A stretch of 29,741 nucleotides of DNA, from NCBI GenBank assembly GCA_964372275.1, contig CAYJRR010000055.1, forward strand, positions 1 to 29,741, in the 5' to 3' direction. Below the pieces are notes generated by a model. It was given only the letters and a program-made list of their open reading frames with translations. It made no database searches and was not told the origin of the DNA. Shown in pieces: positions 7,594-15,006 of this stretch (the stretch's first letter is position 1; each line of letters starts with the position of its first letter). The DNA comes from CAYJRR01 sp964372275 [NCBI: uncultured bacterium] (GTDB lineage: Bacteria > CAYJRR01). The position numbers were made by a program, and so were the translations under genes.

Positions 7594-9063
7594 ATGCTCG
7601 CTCGTCGACTCGCGGCCTGCTTCCTTGCGGCGGCCCTCCTCTGCGCGTGCCGCCCGGAGAAGGAGGAGAAACCTCCGACGAACATCGCGGGGTTCTGGTT
7701 CGGCTCCTGGTCCGGTGCCAACGGAAAAGGGAACGCCTTCTACATGGAGCTCGAACAGGAGGACGGCTCCGACGAGGTCCAGGGGACGATCTACTCCTCG
7801 ACCCAGAAGTCCGGGACGGTGACCGGCACCGTGTCGGGGAAGAACTTCGTCCTCGAGGCCGAATACGAGCTGGGCGAGGGCTCGACCGAGACCTACGACG
7901 GCTCCGCCTTTCTGGACGACGTGACCGGCGCCTACAACGGAACCCTGCAGGGCGAAGCGGTGAGCGGCGCGTTCTCGATGACGCCGTCGGAGCTCGCGCC
8001 GTCGACGACGACCGACGTCGAGGCGACGGTGACCGGCCTGGTGGTGGACACCACCGGCAGCCCGGTTTCGGGGGCGACGGTGGTGGTCGGCGTCGGCGAC
8101 GGGCGGAGGCAGGCGACCACCGGCTCCAGCGGGACGTTTTCGCTCTCCGCGGTTCCCGGTGGGCCGCGCGTGGCCGTCGCCTACAAGAGCGGGCTCGCCG
8201 CCGGATTCCAGCCGTTCGTTATCGACGCCGATTCCGAGACGGTCCCGTCGCTGATGCTCCCACCCGCCGCCGGGAATCCGGACGAGGCGCCGACGGTCGG
8301 GACATCGCATCCGAAGGACGGCTTCGAAACCACGAGCAGCGTCATCGTGGCCGAGGGCACGGCGATCGCCGCCGGCGGCAGCCGGGCCGTCGTCTCGATC
8401 AACGAAGGGGAGTACCTGCTGCCGCTCGACGGGACGGCCTTCACCTACGCCCTGATCCTGTCGCGCGGCGTCAACCGCGTCGTGCTCCAGGCGGCCAACG
8501 GCGTGGGCGTGACCGAGAAGACGCTCCTGATGAACGTCGACACGCCGTTCAAGCGGATTCGCGTGACGCTGGTCTGGGACACCGGCAACGCGATCGAGTC
8601 GGGAAACGAGGCGACCGAAAACGACCAGGACATGCACATCTGGTACTACCCGGAGTCGGGGGCCGAGCCGCAACACGCCGCCTATACCGACCAGATCGCC
8701 ATCACCAACGGCGAGATCGACGTCGACAACGTCTGGGGGTTCGGACCCGAGAACTTCACGATGAGCCAGGCGGGGGACGGCACCTACTACGTCGCTGTCA
8801 ACTACTACAGCGGTCCGGTCGACGGTTCGGGCTCCGAGCCGACCAACAACATCATTCGCGTCTCCCTGAACGAGGGGACCGAGGACGAGACGGTGGCGCT
8901 GTACGGTCCGTACCCGTTGACGCAGTCGAACGGGAACTCCGACTACCCGGTCACCGGGCAGACCGCGTCCTGGTGGCGGGTGGTCGACATCGACGTGCAA
9001 GACGGGATCGCGAGCATCGCTCCGGGTACGAATCCGGATCTCTCCATGCAGCTGGAGGACTGA
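7594..9063 (+). CDS. Lipoprotein with a regulatory-like beta domain and a DUF2135 (YfaP-like) C-terminal domain
   Basis: The predicted protein has 489 residues. GGAGG eight bases upstream supports the ATG. A lipoprotein signal peptide ends LLCAC (lipidated Cys19). Residues about 30-135 are beta-rich and unassigned. Residues about 145-215 match a carboxypeptidase regulatory-like domain (ATVTGLVVDTTGSPVSGATV). Around residue 325 starts a stretch matching DUF2135/YfaP: RVTLVWDTGNAIESGNE, DMHIWYYPESG, NVWGFGPENFTM and GDGTYYVAVNYY. In the family this region carries the pattern W-D-(x)n-D-L-H-(x)n-G-x-G-P-E-(x)n-G-T-Y-x-V-x-V-N-Y. The protein is probably at the cell surface or in the periplasm; the ligand is unknown. 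Its 3' end faces the unknown gene at 9100 across a long hairpin. Confidence 0.8.
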   Translation: MLARRLAACFLAAALLCACRPEKEEKPPTNIAGFWFGSWSGANGKGNAFYMELEQEDGSDEVQGTIYSSTQKSGTVTGTVSGKNFVLEAEYELGEGSTETYDGSAFLDDVTGAYNGTLQGEAVSGAFSMTPSELAPSTTTDVEATVTGLVVDTTGSPVSGATVVVGVGDGRRQATTGSSGTFSLSAVPGGPRVAVAYKSGLAAGFQPFVIDADSETVPSLMLPPAAGNPDEAPTVGTSHPKDGFETTSSVIVAEGTAIAAGGSRAVVSINEGEYLLPLDGTAFTYALILSRGVNRVVLQAANGVGVTEKTLLMNVDTPFKRIRVTLVWDTGNAIESGNEATENDQDMHIWYYPESGAEPQHAAYTDQIAITNGEIDVDNVWGFGPENFTMSQAGDGTYYVAVNYYSGPVDGSGSEPTNNIIRVSLNEGTEDETVALYGPYPLTQSNGNSDYPVTGQTASWWRVVDIDVQDGIASIAPGTNPDLSMQLED

Positions 9064-9102
9064 CGTCCGGCTGCCGCGGCGGCCAGGTTGCCGAAGACGT
9101 CA
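9061..9102. terminator. Long hairpin joining the stop codons of two convergent genes
   Basis: TGACGTC-CGGC (9061-9071) pairs with GCCG-aa-GACGTCA (9090-9102). This gives 11 base pairs with a 2-base bulge and an 18-base GC-rich loop. The outer arm contains the plus-strand TGA (9061-9063) and the minus-strand TGA (complement of 9100-9102), so the structure is symmetric about the gene ends. No U-tract follows; a bidirectional terminator or mRNA 3'-end stabiliser is inferred. Confidence 0.45.
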
Positions 9103-9840
9103 TCCGGCGGCGCGGGCGCGGGCGCGATCGGCGAGGACGCGAGGCCAGCGGTCCTTGGTCCAGGGGACGACGGCAAGCCCGTGAGCGCGGGCGAAGCGGA
9201 CGAGCTCGCGAACCTCGCGCAGGCGCGCGCCGACGGCGGCCATCAGCTCCCCTTCCTCGTCGAAGCCGAGCGCCTGGAGCAGCGGCGCGAGATCGTCGTC
9301 CCAGGCGCGGCGCAGGGCGTCGGCGGCCGCCTCGTCGGAGGTCGACTCGAGCGCACCGGCGAACCGGTCCGATCCCCAGCGCTCGAACGCCTCCCGGACC
9401 TCGGACGCGCCGATCATCGTCCCTTCGACGGCGGAGGCGACCGCGAGGATCTCGTCCGGCGTCAGCTCGGGCAGGCGCGTCACCTCGGCCCAGCGGATCA
9501 ACCGGTCGTCGACCGCGGTCTCGTCGCGCTCGTCCGGCGTCCGCGAGAACCAGCGCCACGGCGCTCCGCGGCCGCGAAGGGCGCGCAGGTTCTCCGCCAG
9601 CGGACGACCGCGCAGGGAGCGCCGCGAAAGCGACTCGACCGCGACGTCGAGGCCGGCGAGCTCGGCGGCGGCCGGGCGTCCCGGGACCGGGCCGGCGATC
9701 GGCCGCGCGAGCGGCGCCTTTTCCGAGAGGCGGCGGAGGAGGGCGGAGACCGGCTCGGTCCGCCAGGCGCGGTCGACGCTCTCCAGGTCGACCACGCGAA
9801 GCGACCCTTTGGCGAGGAGCGCGGGCCGGCGGGCGCTCAT
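9100..9840 (-). CDS. Protein of unknown function downstream of purE
   Basis: The predicted protein has 246 residues. I do not recognise a family. The sequence is highly charged and mostly helical, without a signal peptide or transmembrane segment, so it is probably cytoplasmic. Distinct segments are the basic middle (LSRRSLRGRPLAENLRALRG), a central PWRWFSRTPDERDE, the block RLPELTPDEILAVASAVEGT, and a C-terminal PWTKDRWPRVLADRARARAAG. Codon third positions are strongly GC in this frame, and the protein has a natural amino-acid mix, which supports it as real against the long antisense reading frame. It starts 43 bases after the purE stop and probably shares its transcript, though a role in purine metabolism is not supported by any motif. 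Confidence 0.6.
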   Translation of the reverse strand: MSARRPALLAKGSLRVVDLESVDRAWRTEPVSALLRRLSEKAPLARPIAGPVPGRPAAAELAGLDVAVESLSRRSLRGRPLAENLRALRGRGAPWRWFSRTPDERDETAVDDRLIRWAEVTRLPELTPDEILAVASAVEGTMIGASEVREAFERWGSDRFAGALESTSDEAAADALRRAWDDDLAPLLQALGFDEEGELMAAVGARLREVRELVRFARAHGLAVVPWTKDRWPRVLADRARARAAG

Positions 9841-9883
9841 CGGACGCGGCGTTTCGCGACGCGGAGCATGGACGGGATGCGCA

Positions 9884-10384
<501 letters not shown>

Positions 10385-10393
10385 GGGACGCGC

Positions 10394-10399
10394 ATCTTT
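10394..10399 (-). promoter_or_regulatory. Possible -10 box of purE
   Basis: On the minus strand AAAGAT is followed by nine bases and then the purE ATG at 10384. The block AAGATGCGCG recurs before the thioesterase start (6767), also at leaderless spacing. No Shine-Dalgarno is present. The match to TATAAT is only partial. Confidence 0.22.
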
Positions 10400-10426
10400 G
10401 CACGCGAAACGGGGACGCGCTAGGGT
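10398..10426 (+). promoter_or_regulatory. Possible sigma70-type promoter of a leaderless transcript
   Basis: TTGCAC (10398-10403) and TAGGGT (10421-10426) are separated by exactly 17 bases. The -10 box ends 10 bases before the ATG at 10437, so the message would be nearly leaderless, in keeping with the lack of a Shine-Dalgarno. The -35 overlaps the proposed purE -10 box, so the two promoters would compete. Confidence 0.35.
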
Positions 10427-10436
10427 GTGGCACGCC

Positions 10437-10916
10437 ATGAGCCGACGGCGCGAAGGCCGAGACCACTACGACCGCCCCTCCTGGAGCGAGATCGACAAGC
10501 GGCGGGGGAAGAAGGGGACCGCCGCCCCCTCCCGACCGCCCCCGGAGCCGAACCGTTACCAGCAGAAGGTGATGGACGAGAAGTTCCACAGCCTCTTCGT
10601 CGATCCGAAGAAGGAGGCCGCCCTCAAGAAGGTCCGGGAGGAGGTGGGGAAGGAGGGGTTCGTTGCGGCGCTCGACGCCTACCACGCCTCGTACGGCCTT
10701 CCCGACGAGTACGATCTCCTGCAGGTGGTGCTCGAGGCCCACCACGCGCCGGCGTTGCGGGTCGCGGCCCTGGAACGGATGGACCAGTCGGTCGACGCGC
10801 AGGCGGAGTCGACGCGAACCGTCTTCAGGAGCCGGGTGAAGCTCCTGGCGCTGACGGCGCGCGAGCCGGCGGTCAAGAAGGCGGCGTCGCGAATCGCCAA
10901 GGCCCGCGGTTTCTAG
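10437..10916 (+). CDS. Small conserved cytoplasmic protein of unknown function
   Basis: The predicted protein has 159 residues from the ATG at 10437; reading further upstream in this frame would run antisense to purE and is not supported. The N-terminus carries the motif SWSEIDKRRGKKG, followed by a Pro-rich linker. The rest is a helical, lysine-rich segment (residues about 42-159) that includes LFVDPKKEAALKKVREEVGKE and YGLPDEYDLLQVVLEAHH and ends in a basic tail. I recall short proteins starting with a SWREID-type motif in Geobacter and Myxococcales genomes, function unknown. The high Arg/Lys content would fit a nucleic-acid or ribosome partner, but no motif shows it. The GH13 gene follows after 16 bases and is probably co-transcribed. 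Confidence 0.7.
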   Translation: MSRRREGRDHYDRPSWSEIDKRRGKKGTAAPSRPPPEPNRYQQKVMDEKFHSLFVDPKKEAALKKVREEVGKEGFVAALDAYHASYGLPDEYDLLQVVLEAHHAPALRVAALERMDQSVDAQAESTRTVFRSRVKLLALTAREPAVKKAASRIAKARGF

Positions 10917-10932
10917 CGGCGCGGCGAGGCCC

Positions 10933-12351
10933 ATGGAGATCCGACGGGCGGATCGGCGGCGCCATCTGGTCTACCAGATCTTCGTCGATCGTTTCGCCGG
11001 TCCGGAGGGGCGGCCGCTGCCGGCGCCGCCCGACGGCGTCGATCCCTGGCGCCATCACGCCGGGGGTACGCTCGACGGGATCGCGCACCGGCTCGACCAC
11101 CTGGCGTCGCTGGGTGTCGATCTCCTCTACCTCACGCCGATCTTCCGCGCCCCGTCGAACCACAAGTACGACACCGCGAGCTTCGAGGAGGTCGATCCGC
11201 GATTCGGCGGAGAGGCGGCGTTCGACCGACTGGCGGGGGCGGCGCGCGAGCGCGGGATCGGGCTCGTGCTCGACGGCGTCTTCAACCACGTGGGGGAGGA
11301 GCACGGCTGGTTCCGCGACGCGTGCCGCGCCGCGACCTCGCCGTTTTTCCGGTTCTTCCGATTCGCGCGCCATCCCGACCGCTACGACCGGTGGCGCGGG
11401 ATGGGGTGGCTCCCGGAGCTCGACCTCGCGCGCGACGACGTCCGGCGGGCGCTCGCGGAGAGCGAAGGCGCTCCGTTCCGCCGCTGGCTGCGACGCGGCG
11501 CCACCGGGTGGCGGCTCGACTGCGCCAACGACCTCGGACTCCAGACCTGCGGCCTTCTCGCGCGGATCGCGCGGGAGGAGGGGGCGCCGGACGGCGTCGT
11601 CGGCGAGGTGATGGCCTGGGCCGAGGCGTGGCTGCAGGAAGGGGCGCTCGACGGAGTGATGAACTACTGGATGCGCGAGACGGTGCTGGAGGCAGCGGCC
11701 GGCCGGCTTCCCGCCGCCCAGGTCGCGTCGAACCTCGGGCGGATGGCGGAGTCGTGGCGGTGGCCCGCGCTGCTCCGAAGCTGGAACGTGCTCGCCACCC
11801 ACGACACGCCGCGCCTCGCCACGCGCCTCCCCGACCGCCGCGCCCGCCGGCTCGCGCGCCTCTTGGCCTTCACGCTCCCCGGAACGCCGCACCTCTACTA
11901 CGGCGAGGAGATCGGGATGGAGGGGGGCGACGATCCGGCGAACCGGAACCCGATGGAATGGGACGACGCACGCTGGGACCGCGAGACGTTGGAGGAGACG
12001 CGGACGCTCGCTCGGCTGCGCCGCGAGCGCGTCGCGCTGCGGGAGGGTCGCTTTCTTCCGATGCCGCAGCCGGGCCTGCCCTGGCTGTTCGCCTTCGCGA
12101 GGGTCACCGAACATCCGGAGGAGGCGACGCTGGTCGCGGTGAACCTGTCGGGAACGCCGCAGCGGGGTCGCGCCTTCCTCCCGTATTCGTGGTTCCTCGA
12201 CGCCCTCCCGCTGGCCGACCGGTGGGGCGGCACCGCGGGCGGAAAGGTGACGGGCGGGGCGGTGGAGATCGCGTTGGAGCCGTGGCAGGGGGTGGTGTGG
12301 GTGCCGGAGGACGGGGCGATCGAGGGATACCGCTTTTTCAAGCGGACGTGA
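10933..12351 (+). CDS. Cytoplasmic alpha-amylase-family glycoside hydrolase (GH13, neopullulanase/cyclomaltodextrinase-like)
   Basis: The predicted protein has 472 residues and no signal peptide, so it should act inside the cell on alpha-glucans or imported maltodextrins. The GH13 (beta/alpha)8 barrel motifs are complete: region I DGVFNH (residues 114-119), region II GWRLD with nucleophile Asp196, region III GEV with acid/base Glu225, and region IV ATHD with transition-state stabiliser Asp291. The segment LASLGVDLLYLTPIFRAPSNHKYD and the GE-VMAWAEAWL context fit the neopullulanase/maltogenic group. It lacks the N-terminal N-domain (about 120 residues) those enzymes usually carry, so it is a short version. 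A C-terminal beta domain starts near residue 370 (LREGRFLPM). It follows the small gene at 10437 by 16 bases. Confidence 0.9.
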   Translation: MEIRRADRRRHLVYQIFVDRFAGPEGRPLPAPPDGVDPWRHHAGGTLDGIAHRLDHLASLGVDLLYLTPIFRAPSNHKYDTASFEEVDPRFGGEAAFDRLAGAARERGIGLVLDGVFNHVGEEHGWFRDACRAATSPFFRFFRFARHPDRYDRWRGMGWLPELDLARDDVRRALAESEGAPFRRWLRRGATGWRLDCANDLGLQTCGLLARIAREEGAPDGVVGEVMAWAEAWLQEGALDGVMNYWMRETVLEAAAGRLPAAQVASNLGRMAESWRWPALLRSWNVLATHDTPRLATRLPDRRARRLARLLAFTLPGTPHLYYGEEIGMEGGDDPANRNPMEWDDARWDRETLEETRTLARLRRERVALREGRFLPMPQPGLPWLFAFARVTEHPEEATLVAVNLSGTPQRGRAFLPYSWFLDALPLADRWGGTAGGKVTGGAVEIALEPWQGVVWVPEDGAIEGYRFFKRT

Positions 12352-12368
12352 CCGCGGGCGGTGGCACG

Positions 12369-12398
12369 CTGACTTTTCGGTGCCGGCGGGGCTACGCT
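12369..12398 (+). promoter_or_regulatory. Possible promoter giving a near-leaderless lipoprotein mRNA
   Basis: CTGACT (12369-12374) and TACGCT (12393-12398) are 18 bases apart. The -10 box ends nine bases before the ATG at 12408, and there is no Shine-Dalgarno. The pattern is like that before 10437. Confidence 0.3.
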
Positions 12399-12407
12399 CT
12401 CGGCGAG

Positions 12408-13499
12408 ATGCGTCGCGCACTTGCCGGGCTCGCCGTCGCCACCCTCGTCTCCTCCTGCTCCCTCGAGTCGCTCGACCCCTTCCACACCCAGTTCGACGAC
12501 GTCGAGCCGGCCAAGCGCTACTACCGGAGCACGCCCGTACCCGCGCCGGGAGTCGTCACGACGCTCACGGTGATGAGCTGGAACGTGAAGTTCGGCGGCG
12601 GGCGGATCGACTTCTTCTGGGACTGCCACGGCGACCGCACCAACATGTCGCGCGGCGAGGTGCTCTCCAACCTGGAGGCGCTGGCGGAGAAGATCGAGCA
12701 GGTCGATCCCGACATCCTGTTGCTGCAGGAGGTCGACGTCGAGTCGAAGCGCTCGGACTACCTCGACCAGGTGCAGTGGCTGCTCGACCACGGCCGGCTC
12801 AACGAAGGGGCCTACGCCTCGCAGTGGAAGGCCGACTACGTCCCCGGCGACGGGATCGGACGGGTCGACTCCGGGAACGCCGTCTTCTCCCGCTGGCCGA
12901 TCAACTGGGCGTTGCGCCACTCGCTGCCGTTGATCGCCTCCGACGACGCGCTCACCAACTACTTCTACCTGAAACGGAACATGCTCGAGGTGAGCGTCGA
13001 CCTGCCGGGCCTCGACGACTTCCGGATCGTCGCCACGCACACCGAGGCCTACGCCGACGACGGGACGAAGAAGAAGCACGTCGACCGGTTCAAGGCCAAG
13101 CTCGACGAGCTCGCCGCCGAGGGGGTCCTGTTCATCGCCGGCGGCGACCTCAACACCCTTCCTCCGGGAAGCGAGCAGGTGAGCGACTTTCCCGATTCGG
13201 TCTGCGAGGGGCGCTTCGAAGGGGACGACTTCAGCGAGGAGACCGACTACCTCTATCCGCTCTACCAGACCTACGAGGCGGAGACGCCGCTCGCCGACTA
13301 CCTGGCCGACAACGATCCCTACTTCACCTTCACCTCCGACAAGAACGGGTTCTGGAGCCGCAAGCTCGACTACCTGTTCACCAACGGCGACTTCGTGCCT
13401 GGCAGCTCGATCACCCATCAGGACGAGGAGTCGGGCGGTATGGAGACGATGAGCCGGTCGGACCATGCGCCGATCAGCGTGGAGCTCGACCTGCCGTGA
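12408..13499 (+). CDS. Lipoprotein of the endonuclease/exonuclease/phosphatase (DNase I-like) superfamily
   Basis: The predicted protein has 363 residues. A lipobox LVSSC puts the lipidated Cys at position 17, so the enzyme sits outside the cytoplasm on a lipid anchor. The superfamily signature is complete: LTVMSWNVKFGGG (metal-binding Asn), DILLLQEVD (catalytic Glu), RIVATHTEAY, IAGGDLNTLP (Asp-x-Asn), KLDYLFTNG and the C-terminal SRSDHAPI (Ser-Asp-His). The fold includes nucleases, inositol and sphingolipid phosphatases and sphingomyelinases; the substrate cannot be told from motifs. An extracellular phosphodiesterase acting on lipids or DNA is plausible. Its stop overlaps the next gene's GTG start (GTGA), coupling it to an outer-membrane barrel-like protein. 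Confidence 0.88.
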   Translation: MRRALAGLAVATLVSSCSLESLDPFHTQFDDVEPAKRYYRSTPVPAPGVVTTLTVMSWNVKFGGGRIDFFWDCHGDRTNMSRGEVLSNLEALAEKIEQVDPDILLLQEVDVESKRSDYLDQVQWLLDHGRLNEGAYASQWKADYVPGDGIGRVDSGNAVFSRWPINWALRHSLPLIASDDALTNYFYLKRNMLEVSVDLPGLDDFRIVATHTEAYADDGTKKKHVDRFKAKLDELAAEGVLFIAGGDLNTLPPGSEQVSDFPDSVCEGRFEGDDFSEETDYLYPLYQTYEAETPLADYLADNDPYFTFTSDKNGFWSRKLDYLFTNGDFVPGSSITHQDEESGGMETMSRSDHAPISVELDLP

Positions 13500-14332
13500 A
13501 GGCACCCGTGGCGTGGACGGCGGCTCGACCCCTGTTCGCGGCGCTGGCCGTCGCCGTGCTTTCGGTCGTCGCCCGGCCGGTCGCGGCGCGGGCGGAGGAG
13601 GGTGCGCCCGTCCGGCCGGCGATCGCGGACGGAACCTGGAGCGCCGACTCGGCGGCGGTGCTGCCGCGCCGGCGAGTCGAGGTCGGCCTGCTCTCCGAGA
13701 CGCGGATCAGCCTCGGCGGGCGGTTCGAGCTGTCGACGCAGCCGTGGCTCGACCTGCTGCGGTTGCCGAACGTCGGCGTGAAGGCGCGGCTCGCGGATCG
13801 CGGGAGTTGGGTGCTCGCCGCCAAGACGACGCTCTCCTACCCGACGCCGTTCCTGAAATCGTTCGCGCACCGCGGCCCGTTCGGGATCCTCCCGGAGGAC
13901 CAGCCGATCCCGCAGCTGGTGGCGGCGCATGCGCGCCTGCTGGTGACCGCGCGGCCGAACGCCGGCCGGGAGCTGACGCTGGAGGCGGGTGCGCGGCTGG
14001 CCGCGCAGGTGGGCGAGAACGGGATGTCGTCGATCGACCTGCCGATCCTGTTCCCGCGCACCTCGGCCTACCTGCACGGCGCCACCCTGCAGGCCGGACT
14101 CGACACCCGCGCGCGCGTCGTCGGCCGGCTGTGGGCGCACGGCGACCTCGATCTGTTCGTGATGCGGGATCCCCGCGGACGGTACGCCGCCGAGTATCGG
14201 CTGCTCGCGGCGTGGCTTGGCCACCGCTTCGCGGTGGAGGCGGGCGTCAAGGGCACGCACGGGGAGTATCCGTTCGGGACGCAGGAGCACCTCCTTCCCT
14301 ACGTCGACGTCCAGGTCGCCTTCGGCGGCTGA
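13496..14332 (+). CDS. Predicted outer-membrane beta-barrel-like protein
   Basis: The predicted protein has 278 residues. The GTG start overlaps the previous stop (GTGA) and is the start that gives a signal peptide (about residues 1-34, ending VAARA-EE). The mature part begins by describing strands (RRRVEVGLLSETRISLGGRFELST) and continues in alternating amphipathic stretches with aromatic residues at intervals, as in transmembrane barrels of about 8-12 strands. The C-terminal stretch YVDVQVAFGG is strand-like but lacks the usual terminal aromatic residue. I recognise no family. It is translationally coupled to the DNase I-like lipoprotein, so the two may act together at the outer membrane. 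Three bases separate it from the convergent UdgX gene. Confidence 0.6.
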   Translation: MKAPVAWTAARPLFAALAVAVLSVVARPVAARAEEGAPVRPAIADGTWSADSAAVLPRRRVEVGLLSETRISLGGRFELSTQPWLDLLRLPNVGVKARLADRGSWVLAAKTTLSYPTPFLKSFAHRGPFGILPEDQPIPQLVAAHARLLVTARPNAGRELTLEAGARLAAQVGENGMSSIDLPILFPRTSAYLHGATLQAGLDTRARVVGRLWAHGDLDLFVMRDPRGRYAAEYRLLAAWLGHRFAVEAGVKGTHGEYPFGTQEHLLPYVDVQVAFGG

Positions 14333-14335
14333 CGG

Positions 14336-14995
14336 TCACGGGGCCGGCGGTGGCGCGGCCTCCGTGGCGCGCAGCACCTCCGCGACCCGGAACAGGTCCT
14401 GCGTGAAACGGGCCCGCTCCGCGCGGCGCGAGCGGTCGTCGGGGGCGTGGAGGATCGCGGAGGGATGGACCGTCGCCACGGTGTGCGGCGCGTAGGGGGA
14501 GGGCACGAGCTCGCCCCGGCGGCGCGTGACGCGGAACTCCGGTCCGAGCACGGCGCGCGCCGCCGTCGATCCCAGGCAGACGAGCACCGCCGGCCGGATG
14601 CGCTCCAGCTCGGCGAGGAGCCAGGGGAAGCAGGCCTCGACCTCCCGCGCGCTCGGTTTCTTGTGGAGGCGCCGGCCGCCGGCGGGTGTCCACTTGAAGT
14701 GCTTCACCGCGTTGGTGACGTAGACGACGCTCCGGTCGATCCCGACCGCCGCCAGCGCGCGATCGAGCTCCCGGCCCGCCGGACCGACGAAGGGACGCCC
14801 GGCGAGGTCCTCTTCGTGACCCGGCTGCTCGCCGACCATCACGATCCGCGCCGACGCGCTCCCTTCCCCGAAGACGGTCTGCGTGCCGCTCCTCCACAAG
14901 GGACAGGCGCGGCAACCCGCGGCCGCGAGGCGGAGCGACGGGAGCGTCCGGACGGCGGGAACGGGGGCCGGCGGGAAGGTCTCGCGTCGCGCCAC
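14336..14995 (-). CDS. Uracil-DNA glycosylase of the UdgX (family 4-like, DNA cross-linking) type
   Basis: The predicted protein has 219 residues. The GTG start (14993-14995) is chosen because GAGGAG lies five bases upstream. Motif A is GEQPGHEED (residues 55-63), followed by GRPFVGPAG; motif B is VHPSA with His178. The signature VKHFKW-(x)5-GRRLHKKPS matches the KRRIH loop that separates UdgX from ordinary family 4 enzymes. His111 aligns with the His that forms a covalent bond to the abasic site after uracil removal in Mycobacterium smegmatis UdgX. Four Cys (28, 31, 122, 140) fit the 4Fe-4S ligands. UdgX removes uracil from DNA but stays covalently bound. It is divergent from the DUF72 gene with 11 bases between start codons. 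Confidence 0.88.
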   Translation of the reverse strand: MARRETFPPAPVPAVRTLPSLRLAAAGCRACPLWRSGTQTVFGEGSASARIVMVGEQPGHEEDLAGRPFVGPAGRELDRALAAVGIDRSVVYVTNAVKHFKWTPAGGRRLHKKPSAREVEACFPWLLAELERIRPAVLVCLGSTAARAVLGPEFRVTRRRGELVPSPYAPHTVATVHPSAILHAPDDRSRRAERARFTQDLFRVAEVLRATEAAPPPAP

Positions 14996-15000
14996 GTCGT

Positions 15001-15006
15001 CTCCTC
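15001..15006 (-). promoter_or_regulatory. Shine-Dalgarno deciding the UdgX GTG start
   Basis: On the minus strand GAGGAG is five bases from GTG (14995). The same six bases lie directly before the plus-strand GTG of the DUF72 gene (15007). The 11-base gap therefore cannot hold separate promoters, and promoters for each gene must lie inside the other's coding region. Confidence 0.55.

Noticed and set aside
14330-14338. TGACGGTCA dyad between the convergent genes ending at 14332 and 14336
   Set aside because: The arms touch with a one-base centre, so no RNA hairpin can form. It is too short to call an operator.
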